DNA of 32,229 nt from Gammaproteobacteria bacterium. Its GTDB lineage: Bacteria > Pseudomonadota > Gammaproteobacteria > Pseudomonadales > Pseudohongiellaceae. The notes under the pieces are model-generated. The model was given only the letters and a program-made list of their open reading frames with translations. It had not been told where the DNA came from and made no database searches. A program made the position numbers and the translations under genes. Location: the NCBI GenBank assembly GCA_028825335.1, contig JAPKAI010000027.1:1-32229 (forward strand). Direction: 5' to 3'. Shown piece after piece: positions 7,790 to 16,006 of the stretch (position 1 is the stretch's first letter; every line of letters starts with the position of its first letter).

Positions 7790-9121
7790 TTAGCCCCCTA
7801 TCACAGCGGACACTGCTCGCTCCAATACTGCAACTATCGTAGCAATTTCGTCTTCGGTGGATGTGTACGATGGCGCAAGTAATACATGGTCTCCGTCAAT
7901 ACCGTCTGCGCAACCCTGAGTTGGGTAGCACATCATTCCAATCTCTAATGCAGCGGCACCGATTTTCATGGCAATTTCTTGAGTAGCCGCATAGGGTTTT
8001 TTAGAGGCTTTATCTTCGACCAGTTCAATAGACCAAAATAATCCCCTGCCTCGAATATCACCAACGTGCGGATGTTCTGAAAATGCGTTGTGCAGGCATT
8101 TCTCTAACTGCTGCCCCCGCACTCGGATATTGTCATGTAGGTTCTCACTCTTGATGTACTCCTGTACGGCAAGAGCTGCGGCGGCGACGACTGCATGGGA
8201 CATGTAGGTATGCCCATTCCATAATTTTCCGCTACCCTGAGAAATCACTGACATGATCTTTTGAGCCGCTAGAACAGCAGCGATTGGTTGATAGCCCGCA
8301 CCAAGGCCTTTCGCAAGGGTAGTTATATCAGCAGCAATGTCTTCTTGTTCTAAGGCATAGGTGGTACCAGTTCGACCCATGCCACACATAACTTCATCAG
8401 CAACCATGAGCACGCCGTGCTTGTCGCAAATCTCTCGAATAGTTTTGAAGTAGGCTTTCGGTGAAGTAACGCACCCCAGAGTTGCGCCAACGACTGGCTC
8501 AAGCACAAAAGCCATGACATTTTTAGCGCCCAATTCCAGAATTTTGTCTTCCAGCTGCTGGGCGAGGCGAGCTGCAAATTCAGCTTCTGTTTCGCCTTCG
8601 CGCATCATTCTGTATCGATAAGGCACGTCAATATAGTGTGTTTCTCTTAACAGGGGGTCGTAAGGTGCTCTTCGAGTCTCGTGATAGCCAGTGGCTAGCG
8701 CCCCTAGAGTATTACCGTGATAGGAAGGTTTGCGTGCAATAACTTTGCATCGTTCTGGTTCACCATTTTCCAAGTGATATTGCCGCACAAGTTTCAGCGC
8801 CGCTTCCATCGCCTCAGAGCCACTGCCCAGGAACATAACCCCCCCGGCGCCAGTGCCACGAGGTGCATGATCCACTAACCAGGAAGCGAGTTTCTCAGAC
8901 GGTTCATTCGAAAAAAAACCGGTATGCGCAAAACACAGTTTATCGACCTGTTCTTTTATTGCCGCTATTACAGGGGCGCAGTCGTGGCCCAGACATGAGA
9001 CAGCAGCACCGCCACAAGCGTCTAGGTACCTCTTGCCCGTCTCATCGATAAGGTAATTTCCTTCACCTTTAACGACGTTCGGTAAGCTGGCATGTAGGTT
9101 TCTCTGAAATAGAGCGGACAT
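7790..9121 (-). CDS. Class III PLP-dependent aminotransferase
   Basis: The product is 443 residues from the ATG at 9121; a TTG 15 nt upstream is the alternative and would give 448. It has the class III landmarks: the phosphate-binding GSGSEA, the pyridine-N-binding Asp in ADEVMCGMGR, and the PLP Lys in TTLAKGLGAGYQP (Lys276 counted from the TTG). Family members transfer amino groups from omega-amines, beta- or gamma-amino acids or similar compounds; the exact donor cannot be read. It diverges from the seven-gene operon at 9333, and its start lies 19 nt from an IclR-type palindrome. That makes it a probable pathway enzyme handling an amine or amino aldehyde intermediate. It converges with the IclR gene across about 110 nt that hold no convincing terminator. 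Confidence 0.9.
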   Translation of the reverse strand: MSALFQRNLHASLPNVVKGEGNYLIDETGKRYLDACGGAAVSCLGHDCAPVIAAIKEQVDKLCFAHTGFFSNEPSEKLASWLVDHAPRGTGAGGVMFLGSGSEAMEAALKLVRQYHLENGEPERCKVIARKPSYHGNTLGALATGYHETRRAPYDPLLRETHYIDVPYRYRMMREGETEAEFAARLAQQLEDKILELGAKNVMAFVLEPVVGATLGCVTSPKAYFKTIREICDKHGVLMVADEVMCGMGRTGTTYALEQEDIAADITTLAKGLGAGYQPIAAVLAAQKIMSVISQGSGKLWNGHTYMSHAVVAAAALAVQEYIKSENLHDNIRVRGQQLEKCLHNAFSEHPHVGDIRGRGLFWSIELVEDKASKKPYAATQEIAMKIGAAALEIGMMCYPTQGCADGIDGDHVLLAPSYTSTEDEIATIVAVLERAVSAVIGG

Positions 9122-9139
9122 AATTGACACTGCCAATTT

Positions 9140-9155
9140 GTTTTATATAATAAAC
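9140..9155. promoter_or_regulatory. Candidate IclR operator, 14/16 match to the 6854 palindrome
   Basis: GTTTTATATAATAAAC matches the perfect palindrome GTTTTATATATAAAAC at 14 of 16 positions and is followed by the same ACATTTTG stretch. It lies directly upstream of the aminotransferase and in the intergenic region shared with the divergent CoA-transferase operon. The shared motif is the main evidence for a common regulator. Confidence 0.55.
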
Positions 9156-9159
9156 ACAT

Positions 9160-9173
9160 TTTGATATATCAAA
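9160..9173. promoter_or_regulatory. Perfect 14-bp palindrome beside the 9140 site
   Basis: TTTGATATATCAAA is self-complementary, and with flanks its reverse strand reads GTTTGATATATCAAAA, about 13/16 to the 6854 palindrome. Two similar dyads 20 bp apart would allow cooperative binding of regulator dimers. Chance in A/T-rich DNA is possible. Confidence 0.42.
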
Positions 9174-9332
9174 CACCAAAACACAACCAAACTGTGCTAA
9201 ATATACAATGAGAAACTCAATGAGTGCTTAAAGTTGTGGCCCCATCACTTTCTAGAGTCATTGGGTCGGATACAGGAATAAGTAACAGGTTTTTGGTTTT
9301 TTCGAACCACACACTAATAAAGAGCAATTACT

Positions 9333-10529
9333 TTGAATAGAGCGCATCAAAAAACTGAGCAACCCGAAGCAGGTGCTCTAAGTGGCCTCAAGGTCATTGA
9401 GTTATCTCAAGTGTTGGCCGGCCCTTACTGTGGTTACCAATTGGCGCTATTAGGTGCGGATGTCATTAAGGTTGAACTCCCTGACAGTCCCGATTGCTCC
9501 CGTGGCCGTGGGCCACTCCCCGAACTTAACGCCCAAGGACTAGGGCTGACTTACCAGGTGCAAGGAGGCAACAAGCGTTCGCTGGCATTGGATGTTAGCT
9601 CGCGTCAGGGCAAAGCGATTCTGCTTCAGCTTATTTCAGACTGCGATATATTGGTGGAGAACTATAGAAGCGGGTTTATGAAGCTCAATGGATTAGGGTT
9701 TGATGATCTAAATAAGATTAATCCACGGCTTGTTTACTGTTCTCTGTCTGGATATGGGGATTCCGGTTCACGCTCCCATAAGGGTGCTTATGACAACACC
9801 ATCCAGGCGACCTCCGGCATTGTTGATCAGTGCCGAGGTCAAAAACCGGCCGTTTCCTTTGTCGACTATGCTGCAGGTTCCTCGGCTGCCTTTGCGATTC
9901 TGGCCGCAATTATCCAGCGCGGCCGCACCGGAAAGGGATGTTATATCTCGGCCTCTATGCTTGAGGTGGCGCTGACCATGATGGCACCAGAAGCGGCAAC
10001 GGCACTACACGCCCCCGAAGCGGGAAAAGCCGCAGAAGCAGGTATACTTTCCTATGACACGAGAGATGGCCGTATTATGTTAGGCGCGTTCAAACCATCA
10101 CAGTATCGAAAACTAGGAAGATGCCTTAAAGGTCAGGGTTACGATATCGCCCTGCTAGAGACGATTAACAATTGGGAAGACGTAAAAGAGAGTGCGGAAA
10201 CACTTAAGGGTTTATTCGAGCAGATTTTTTCGGACAAGAAAAACTCACAGTGGCTGACCGTCTTAGATGAAGCTGGAATACCAGCAGAGCCAGTAATTTC
10301 ATTGGCCGACTCGGTCAGAATGAGCATAGCTGATGAGCGCCAATATTTTAGTCGATCAGCAGAAGATGAGCTCATGCTCCCCACGGCTGCATTCCAAATG
10401 AGTTCCGGCGGGCCAAAACTGCGCGCGCCGGCACCCAGCTTGGGTGAAGATACGGTATCCATTTTGTCTGAGCTTGGTTTCGAAGATCAGACCATAGAAG
10501 AATATTTGAGAAAAGGTGTGGTTCAGTGA
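9333..10529 (+). CDS. Family III (CaiB/BaiF) CoA-transferase
   Basis: This 398-residue protein starts with the hallmark LSGLKVIELSQVLAGPYCG and carries ADVIKVELP and the later GRTGKGCYISASMLEVAL. Family III enzymes move CoA between carboxylic acids through an aspartyl-CoA thioester intermediate. At the expected position of that Asp (Asp169 in formyl-CoA transferase) this protein has Glu211, so it may react differently or be a CoA-ester racemase or isomerase relative. It is the first gene of the seven-gene operon and starts with TTG, as no ATG lies upstream of the conserved N-terminus. Its stop overlaps the next start by 4 nt (GTGA). It probably activates an acid product of the pathway. Confidence 0.88.
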   Translation: MNRAHQKTEQPEAGALSGLKVIELSQVLAGPYCGYQLALLGADVIKVELPDSPDCSRGRGPLPELNAQGLGLTYQVQGGNKRSLALDVSSRQGKAILLQLISDCDILVENYRSGFMKLNGLGFDDLNKINPRLVYCSLSGYGDSGSRSHKGAYDNTIQATSGIVDQCRGQKPAVSFVDYAAGSSAAFAILAAIIQRGRTGKGCYISASMLEVALTMMAPEAATALHAPEAGKAAEAGILSYDTRDGRIMLGAFKPSQYRKLGRCLKGQGYDIALLETINNWEDVKESAETLKGLFEQIFSDKKNSQWLTVLDEAGIPAEPVISLADSVRMSIADERQYFSRSAEDELMLPTAAFQMSSGGPKLRAPAPSLGEDTVSILSELGFEDQTIEEYLRKGVVQ

Positions 10530-11434
10530 CAACTCAACTAACAGCAACTGAGATCTACAGTCTCCCCGATGAGTTTCGTAATAAGGGTGAGCTCTCAGCA
10601 TGGGCCAAGATGACAAGGCCGGGCGAGCATATTGATTCGTTTCTCGAAGGTGCTTTTTTTGCTGCGCAACCTGACGCGAACGATGATACTGAAAAATGTT
10701 TGTTTGTTACCGATGTCGCTAATGGCCGGGTGCTGAGTATTGCGAAAGATGGTGACTGGCAGGTCGTTCATGAAACGGGCAGTGCTATTCACTCCATGAG
10801 AATCATGCCGGATGGGTCACACATCGCCGTGGATTATGATCTCGGTGTGCTGCAGCTCTCAAAAGACTCATCGATAAGTGTCATCAGCCAAGGTTTAGAG
10901 AATCAACCTTTCCTTGGCTTATCAGACATGTGCGTGGCCTCTGACGGAACCCTATGGTTTACCGACAGTGGGAGAACCTCGCTTAGTGATCCCGCCGGCC
11001 GTGTGTACTGCCTGCGTCCGGACTCTGAATTGCAGCTAGTCTTGGATTGCGTTCCCTACTCAAACGGAATCTGTCTTTCCCATAACGAGAAATGGATTTA
11101 TGTTGCAGCGACCCGAGCGAATCAAGTCTGGCGTTTTGCCGCATCCCATGCAGACCTCGGCACCCCAATGGTAGGTACCTATCTGCAGCTATCCGGCGGG
11201 CTAGGTCCCGATGGTTTGGCTACTAATGCACTAGGTTGGTTGGCAGTAGCACAAGCACAGGCGGGCGTAGCCTACGTGTTTGATGATAGAGGCGATCTGA
11301 TTTTTACTGTTCGGCTTCCCAAAGGACTGTGGACTACCTCGGTGGCGTTCGACAGCGATGCCCCAGAAGATCTTTACATCACCGAAGCGCAAACCGGCAC
11401 CATTTTTCTCGCCAATCTTTCAACTACTGGATAA
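10526..11434 (+). CDS. SMP-30/gluconolactonase family protein
   Basis: This is a 302-residue six-bladed propeller protein without a signal peptide, thus cytoplasmic. The metal-site residues of the family can be placed: Glu41 (LEGAFF), Asn180 (PYSNGI) and Asp229 (LGPDGLA). Family members are lactonases acting on sugar lactones or other cyclic esters. The GTG start overlaps the CoA-transferase stop, and the DapA-like gene begins 6 nt after its end, showing translational coupling. In this operon it may open a lactone that arises from ring cleavage or from oxidation of a cyclic intermediate. The substrate is inferred only from context. Confidence 0.85.
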   Translation: MTTQLTATEIYSLPDEFRNKGELSAWAKMTRPGEHIDSFLEGAFFAAQPDANDDTEKCLFVTDVANGRVLSIAKDGDWQVVHETGSAIHSMRIMPDGSHIAVDYDLGVLQLSKDSSISVISQGLENQPFLGLSDMCVASDGTLWFTDSGRTSLSDPAGRVYCLRPDSELQLVLDCVPYSNGICLSHNEKWIYVAATRANQVWRFAASHADLGTPMVGTYLQLSGGLGPDGLATNALGWLAVAQAQAGVAYVFDDRGDLIFTVRLPKGLWTTSVAFDSDAPEDLYITEAQTGTIFLANLSTTG

Positions 11435-11440
11435 ATAGTC

Positions 11441-12340
11441 GTGAATAAATCTGAACTCCATGGCTTTGTGCCAGCAATCGTTACTCCCTTTAGCAGCACT
11501 GGCGAAATCATGTTAGATGCTTTTGAAGAAATATTTGAATTTTTGATTGCACGCGGCGCAACGACCATTTGCATTGCAGGTGACAATGGTGAGAGCTGGG
11601 CGTTATCTGCCAGTGAACGAGGTCAACTCGCTAGGCTGGCAAAGGACAAAGCCGATGGGCGAGTCAAGATCATGATGGGGATATCCGCCCCAACCATCGA
11701 CTCATCCCTTGCTTACATCAAAGCTGCAGAAGACAGCGGTGTAGACGTTTTGCTTAGCATGCCCCAAACCTATGTATTGAAGGCGAGTGATCGAGAGATC
11801 ATGCATCGCTTTGATCAGGTTTCCGCCGCAACCAAGTTACCATTGGTGTTGTACAACTCACCACGTCGAGCTGGATTCTCATTGAGTATCGAGCAGATCG
11901 AATCCCTGACTAATCACCACAACGTAATAGGGATTAAGGAGAGTGAAAGAGATTTTTTCCATCACACTAAGCTTTTAGCACGATTGGGAGATAAGCTATC
12001 GGTGATGACGGGGCCATGTCATTTTATCTTGCCAAACTTTGCCCTTGGTGCGGCGGGTTTCATCGCAACGGGGCCAGAGTTTACCGATATGCTACCTAGT
12101 GACCTAGCAGACACTGGTAGAAAAGAACCGGGGCCAGCGTATCGTCATGCGCATAATCAGCTCACCTCCCTATATGAAATGCTCATGGGCACAGCTACGT
12201 GGCCCGCTGGGTTTAAGGCCTCACTGAATCTCATAGGCTTGCCAGCCGGAGTGCCACGCGACCCTGTACTCGCTGCAACGCAGCAAGACATTGATCGTAT
12301 TAAAAAGACTTTTGACCAATTGGGGATTCGATATAAATAA
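11441..12340 (+). CDS. DapA/dihydrodipicolinate synthase family lyase or deaminase
   Basis: The 299-residue TIM-barrel protein has the Schiff-base Lys166 (VIGIKES) and catalytic Tyr138 (LVLYNSP). The usual substrate loop GTTGE is replaced by AGDNGES (residues 46-52), so it is not DapA itself, whose role would also not fit here. Family members include aldolases, dehydratases and the pyrroline-4-hydroxy-2-carboxylate deaminase of hydroxyproline degradation, which acts with a dehydrogenase of the same three-subunit type as the next genes. That parallel suggests cleavage or deamination of an imine or 2-oxo acid made by the dehydrogenase. The start is GTG; the stop overlaps the next ATG by one base (TAATG). 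Confidence 0.88.
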   Translation: MNKSELHGFVPAIVTPFSSTGEIMLDAFEEIFEFLIARGATTICIAGDNGESWALSASERGQLARLAKDKADGRVKIMMGISAPTIDSSLAYIKAAEDSGVDVLLSMPQTYVLKASDREIMHRFDQVSAATKLPLVLYNSPRRAGFSLSIEQIESLTNHHNVIGIKESERDFFHHTKLLARLGDKLSVMTGPCHFILPNFALGAAGFIATGPEFTDMLPSDLADTGRKEPGPAYRHAHNQLTSLYEMLMGTATWPAGFKASLNLIGLPAGVPRDPVLAATQQDIDRIKKTFDQLGIRYK

Positions 12341-12642
12341 TGTTTCAACTGGCACCTAATCATCAAGACGACATAGTTCGTACCGCCAAGATACGCTTTA
12401 CCTTCGATGGAGAATCTTTTCTTGCACACGAAGGAGAAACTCTTGCTGCGGCGTTAATGCGAGCTAAGCTGTTACATATACGGGATGCGCCTGGTGATGA
12501 ATCGCCTCGTGGCGTATTTTGTTGCATGGGATTGTGTCAGGAGTGCGTGGTTCAGGTCGACGGTAAGACAATCGAAAGCTGTCGATTGTCGGTGTCGCCA
12601 GATTTGCATGTAACTTCTCTTAGAAGGCAATTAGATACATGA
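12340..12642 (+). CDS. (2Fe-2S)-binding small subunit of HcnA/HypXYZ/opine-oxidase type dehydrogenase
   Basis: This 100-residue protein has a plant-type ferredoxin fold with the cluster cysteines in FCCMGLCQEC (Cys62, Cys66, Cys69; Cys61 is also present) and Cys81. Such small subunits (HcnA, SoxA N-terminal type, hydroxyproline dehydrogenase gamma) accept electrons from the two FAD subunits that follow here. It overlaps both neighbours, by 1 nt before and 4 nt after, which fits one complex made in fixed ratio. It is cytoplasmic and without a signal. The subunit assignment is firm; the substrate of the complex is open. Confidence 0.9.
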   Translation: MFQLAPNHQDDIVRTAKIRFTFDGESFLAHEGETLAAALMRAKLLHIRDAPGDESPRGVFCCMGLCQECVVQVDGKTIESCRLSVSPDLHVTSLRRQLDT

Positions 12643-14060
12643 TCACTGATACAGATATTGCTGTCATTGGTGCCGGTCCTGCTGGTTGTAATGCGGCGTT
12701 GCTCGCTGCTGAGTACGATTTCAGCGTGGTTATGTTAGACGAGCAAGTCAGTCCGGGAGGTCAAGTGTGGCGGGCGAAAAGCCCAGCGATCTTGAGCGCG
12801 CCAGAAACACCGGAATCTGTCGCTGGCGAGTCGGTTCGAAACGCTATCTCGCAAAGCAATGTTACTCATCTAGGAGGTGTGCGCGTATGGCACATCGAGC
12901 GCAGCGAAGACGCATTTGTTATCCATTATGAGAACGCGGGCGTATCGATTTCTCTTAGTTGCCGCTGCTTGGTGATTGCGACCGGCGCGCGCGAAACTAT
13001 CCAGCCTATTCCTGGCTGGACGCTGCCGGGCGTGGTGGGAATGGCTGGTGCAACGTCGATATTCAAACAAGACCTTATCCCCATCGGATCGAAAATGGTT
13101 GTTTCCGGCACTGGCCCGCTAGTGTTCTTTGTGGCCGCCGAACAGCAGCGCCTTGGAGGAGAAGTAGCGGCAATTGTAACTTCGAATACCTTACTTGATT
13201 GGATAAAAGCCCTGCCGGCCATGTTGTTGCGTCCCGGGTTACTTTTTCGCGGTCTGCGGTGGATCACTGCTATGTATGTCAATCGTATACCAATTTACTG
13301 GGGCCACACTGTGACTCGCGTAGAAGGTGAATCCAGTGTATCGCGGGTAGAGTTTAAGAAAATCAGTAAAGACTGGACACCGCAAGGCCAACCCAGGTTT
13401 ATCGAGTGTGACTGTGTAAGTCTGGGTAGTGGACTAATCTCGGCCTTTGAATCATTTCAACTTGCCGGCATTTCCCTAGAACACAACAGCGATCTAGGAG
13501 GATGGATTCCCAAACAGGAGCAAGACGGTCGAACAAATGTGGGCGGGTGTTTTATTTGTGGTGATGGCGCAGGCATACGAGGGTCGCTGGCGGCGGAAAC
13601 TCATGGAAAGTTAGCCGGGCTGTCTGCTGTCGCATTTCTCGGAGCAAAGATTAATCATTCTATAGTTAAGCTGCGTAGAGAATACACCCGTGCTGCTTCG
13701 TTTGGTGAAGCAATGAGTAAACTCAGTATTCCCCGTCCCGGCCTAACCAAACTGACCACAGCAAAAACTGTGGTATGTCGCTGTGAGGGCATCACTCGTG
13801 CGGAAATAGAAGACGAGATGAATCTTGGCGCGCAGAGCACGATCTCAGTCAAGTCTGGGGTTCGAGCTGGCATGGGGCCTTGTGGAGGAAAGTTTTGTCA
13901 GACAGCAATAACAGATTTGATTGCTAAAACGAAAAGCTGCCCGGTGAGCCAGATTGCGCCACCTACCGCCCGCCCACCATTAAGGCCTATCTCTGTAAAT
14001 ACCCTGGCAGGGGATTTCGATTACTCTGATCTTCCCATTTCGAAGCCCTCACCACTGTGA
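12639..14060 (+). CDS. FAD/NAD(P)-binding oxidoreductase with C-terminal BFD-like [2Fe-2S] domain (HcnB-type alpha subunit)
   Basis: This 473-residue protein has an N-terminal FAD site (VIGAGPAGCNAALLA), PGGQVWR, a second nucleotide-binding region from about residue 145, and ATGARE/GDGAG motifs. Near the C-terminus a BFD-like cluster site is visible: Cys380 and Cys382 (VCRCEG), Cys415 and Cys420 (GPCGGKFC). This layout is that of HcnB, opine oxidase subunit A and the alpha subunit of bacterial D-hydroxyproline dehydrogenase. It should pass electrons between the catalytic FAD subunit, the small iron-sulfur protein and the respiratory chain. It overlaps both neighbours by 4 nt. Confidence 0.9.
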   Translation: MITDTDIAVIGAGPAGCNAALLAAEYDFSVVMLDEQVSPGGQVWRAKSPAILSAPETPESVAGESVRNAISQSNVTHLGGVRVWHIERSEDAFVIHYENAGVSISLSCRCLVIATGARETIQPIPGWTLPGVVGMAGATSIFKQDLIPIGSKMVVSGTGPLVFFVAAEQQRLGGEVAAIVTSNTLLDWIKALPAMLLRPGLLFRGLRWITAMYVNRIPIYWGHTVTRVEGESSVSRVEFKKISKDWTPQGQPRFIECDCVSLGSGLISAFESFQLAGISLEHNSDLGGWIPKQEQDGRTNVGGCFICGDGAGIRGSLAAETHGKLAGLSAVAFLGAKINHSIVKLRREYTRAASFGEAMSKLSIPRPGLTKLTTAKTVVCRCEGITRAEIEDEMNLGAQSTISVKSGVRAGMGPCGGKFCQTAITDLIAKTKSCPVSQIAPPTARPPLRPISVNTLAGDFDYSDLPISKPSPL

Positions 14061-15157
14061 ACAAGATCTACGACATAGCTTGTATTGGAGGCGGCATCAT
14101 GGGATGCGCCTCTGCTTTGCAAATGGCTGAAGGGGGCATGAAATCCATCGTGCTCGATCAAGGAGATTTAGGGCAAGGGGCATCTGGTGTAAATGCAGGC
14201 ACACTTAGCTTGCAGATCAAGCGGGTAAAGCTAATGCCCTATGCGATTCGCGGCCATCAAGAGTGGGAATCCATGGGAGATGCTGTTGGCTTTAGGAAGA
14301 CTGGAGGATACACGCTTGCTTTCACCGACCACGAAGCAGAACTATTGCACGAGAGAATGAGCCTCAAAGCTGAAGCAGGTGCGCCAATCGAATTTGTATC
14401 GAACAGTGCGCTCAGAGAGGCTGAGCCTAATTTAGCTGACCAAGTTGTGGCAGCGAGCTATTGTGCTGAAGATGGCTATGCTAATTCGTCCCTGACAGGT
14501 CAGTTTTATCGAGCTAGGTTAAAGCAACAAGGCGTGCAATATCGCGAAGGTTTCAAGTTGCTTGGTGTTGAGGCCGGTAATGATGGCTATGTGATTCGTT
14601 CCGCCAACACTACCGTTAGCGCAAGAAAGTTGCTGTTCTCAGCTGGTGCCTGGTTAAAATCCCTCACAGCCCTAATGGGCGTTGAGCTTCCTGTGCAGGC
14701 GCGCGTTAATACGGTATCCGTCACTGAAAGACTACCGATGTTAACGCGTTCCGTGATTGGTCATGCCACTGGACTGCTTACGATGAAACAAAAAGCCAAC
14801 GGAACTTTGTTGATTGGCGGCGGCTGGCAAGGTCGTGGCACGCCAGAGCAAGGGCGTGGGCAGGTTGACACAGATTCGTTGCGATCAAATTTAGCGTTGG
14901 CCAGACACGCCCTGCCAGCTGCTGAGAATGCCCGAATATTGCGTTCTTGGACTGGGTTTGAAGCGCATGTTCCTGATTTTTATCCACTCGCGGGCAAGCT
15001 TCCGGGCTACGAGGATGTGTTTGTACTAGGTTGCGTACGCGGGGGCTATACCATTGGGCCGTACATCGGCAAGCTAATGGGGGACTACATTCTTGAACGA
15101 ACAACTGAACTGCCCTTGTTTAATCCTGGGCGAAGTTTCCCCGAGGTAGTGGTATGA
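14057..15157 (+). CDS. FAD-dependent amine/amino acid oxidoreductase, DAO family (HcnC-type beta subunit)
   Basis: The 366-residue protein is a D-amino acid oxidase/glycine oxidase-type flavoprotein: FAD motif ACIGGGIMGCASALQMAE at the start, LGQGASGVNAG, and C-terminal GCVRGGYTIGPYIG. It is the likely catalytic subunit of the three-part dehydrogenase and would oxidise a C-N bond in a secondary amine or amino acid (glycine in HcnC, opines in opine oxidase, D-hydroxyproline in HypX-type enzymes). The GTG start overlaps the previous stop, and its stop overlaps the SDR ATG. No proline racemase-type epimerase or 2-oxoglutarate semialdehyde dehydrogenase gene lies nearby, so plain hydroxyproline use is not indicated. 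Confidence 0.9.
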   Translation: MNKIYDIACIGGGIMGCASALQMAEGGMKSIVLDQGDLGQGASGVNAGTLSLQIKRVKLMPYAIRGHQEWESMGDAVGFRKTGGYTLAFTDHEAELLHERMSLKAEAGAPIEFVSNSALREAEPNLADQVVAASYCAEDGYANSSLTGQFYRARLKQQGVQYREGFKLLGVEAGNDGYVIRSANTTVSARKLLFSAGAWLKSLTALMGVELPVQARVNTVSVTERLPMLTRSVIGHATGLLTMKQKANGTLLIGGGWQGRGTPEQGRGQVDTDSLRSNLALARHALPAAENARILRSWTGFEAHVPDFYPLAGKLPGYEDVFVLGCVRGGYTIGPYIGKLMGDYILERTTELPLFNPGRSFPEVVV

Positions 15158-15936
15158 GCGATCCAAGTACTGTAGGTCAATTAGATGGCAAGTTAGCCCT
15201 TGTAACGGGGGGTGGCAGCGGTATTGGGGAAGCGACCGCACGTTTATTTGCTCTAGAGGGCGCAATTGTGGTGGTCGCTGGCCGTCGAAGAAAACAAATT
15301 GAAACCGTGGCTGCAGACATAGATGGTCACGCCATTGTTTGCGACGTGTCCGATCCAGGACAAGTGCAGAATCTGTTTCAGAAAGTCATCGAAATTACGG
15401 GAAGGGTCGACATACTGCTCAACAACGCCGGCGGCCCTGGACCCATCGCGCCAGTTGCTGAGGTAGATATGCACGCCTGGGTTGAATGTATGAACATTAA
15501 CCTGATTGGCGCTATGTACTGCTTGCAAGAGGCCGCCAAAGTAATGATCAAGCAGCAATCTGGATCTATTATCAATATGTCTTCGCTGATGGGCATACAA
15601 GGCTATCCTATGCGATCAGCCTACGTAGCCTCCAAATTCGCTTTAATCGGAGTCACTGAAACCGTGGCGCGTGAACTCGGCCCGCACAATGTCAGGGTGA
15701 ACGCATTGATGCCTGGCGCTGTGTCGGGTGCCAACATGGATCAAATTTTACAAAGCCGCGCTGAAACTGAGAATCGGGCGGTGGAAGAGATCGAACAAGA
15801 AAACTATACCGATGTAGCAGCTCTTAAGCGCTGGGTTGCTCCAGAAGAAGTTGCTAAAGCGGCATTGTTCTACGCCTCTGATCTTAGCTCTGCAGTGACG
15901 GGTGACAAAATGAAGGTTTGCTGCGGACGTTTCTAA
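15154..15936 (+). CDS. Short-chain dehydrogenase/reductase
   Basis: This 260-residue SDR is complete: cofactor motif TGGGSGIG (18-25), NNAGG (90-94), Asn114, catalytic Ser143/144, Tyr157 and Lys161 (YVASK), and the usual C-terminal GDKMKV..GRF ending. The Arg pair after the second strand (AGRRRK) is compatible with NADP(H), but this is not decisive. It closes the seven-gene operon with a 4-nt overlap. Its role is probably oxidation or reduction of a hydroxy/keto group in the pathway. It converges with the P450 gene across 70 nt without a clear terminator. Confidence 0.92.
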   Translation: MSDPSTVGQLDGKLALVTGGGSGIGEATARLFALEGAIVVVAGRRRKQIETVAADIDGHAIVCDVSDPGQVQNLFQKVIEITGRVDILLNNAGGPGPIAPVAEVDMHAWVECMNINLIGAMYCLQEAAKVMIKQQSGSIINMSSLMGIQGYPMRSAYVASKFALIGVTETVARELGPHNVRVNALMPGAVSGANMDQILQSRAETENRAVEEIEQENYTDVAALKRWVAPEEVAKAALFYASDLSSAVTGDKMKVCCGRF

Positions 15937-16006
15937 TTGACGATTACAATGAGGGCTACCTGAATCTTCATCCAGAATCACTGAGCCTTTAATTCACTTG
16001 GTTCTG

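Noticed and set aside
11441..12340. Naming the gene dapA (lysine synthesis)
   Set aside because: The substrate loop AGDNGES differs from the DapA GTTGE motif and the gene is coupled to a catabolic dehydrogenase.
9333..15936. Reading the operon as a standard trans-4-hydroxyproline pathway
   Set aside because: No proline-racemase-type epimerase or 2-oxoglutarate semialdehyde dehydrogenase is present, and the extra lactonase, CoA-transferase and SDR do not belong to that pathway.
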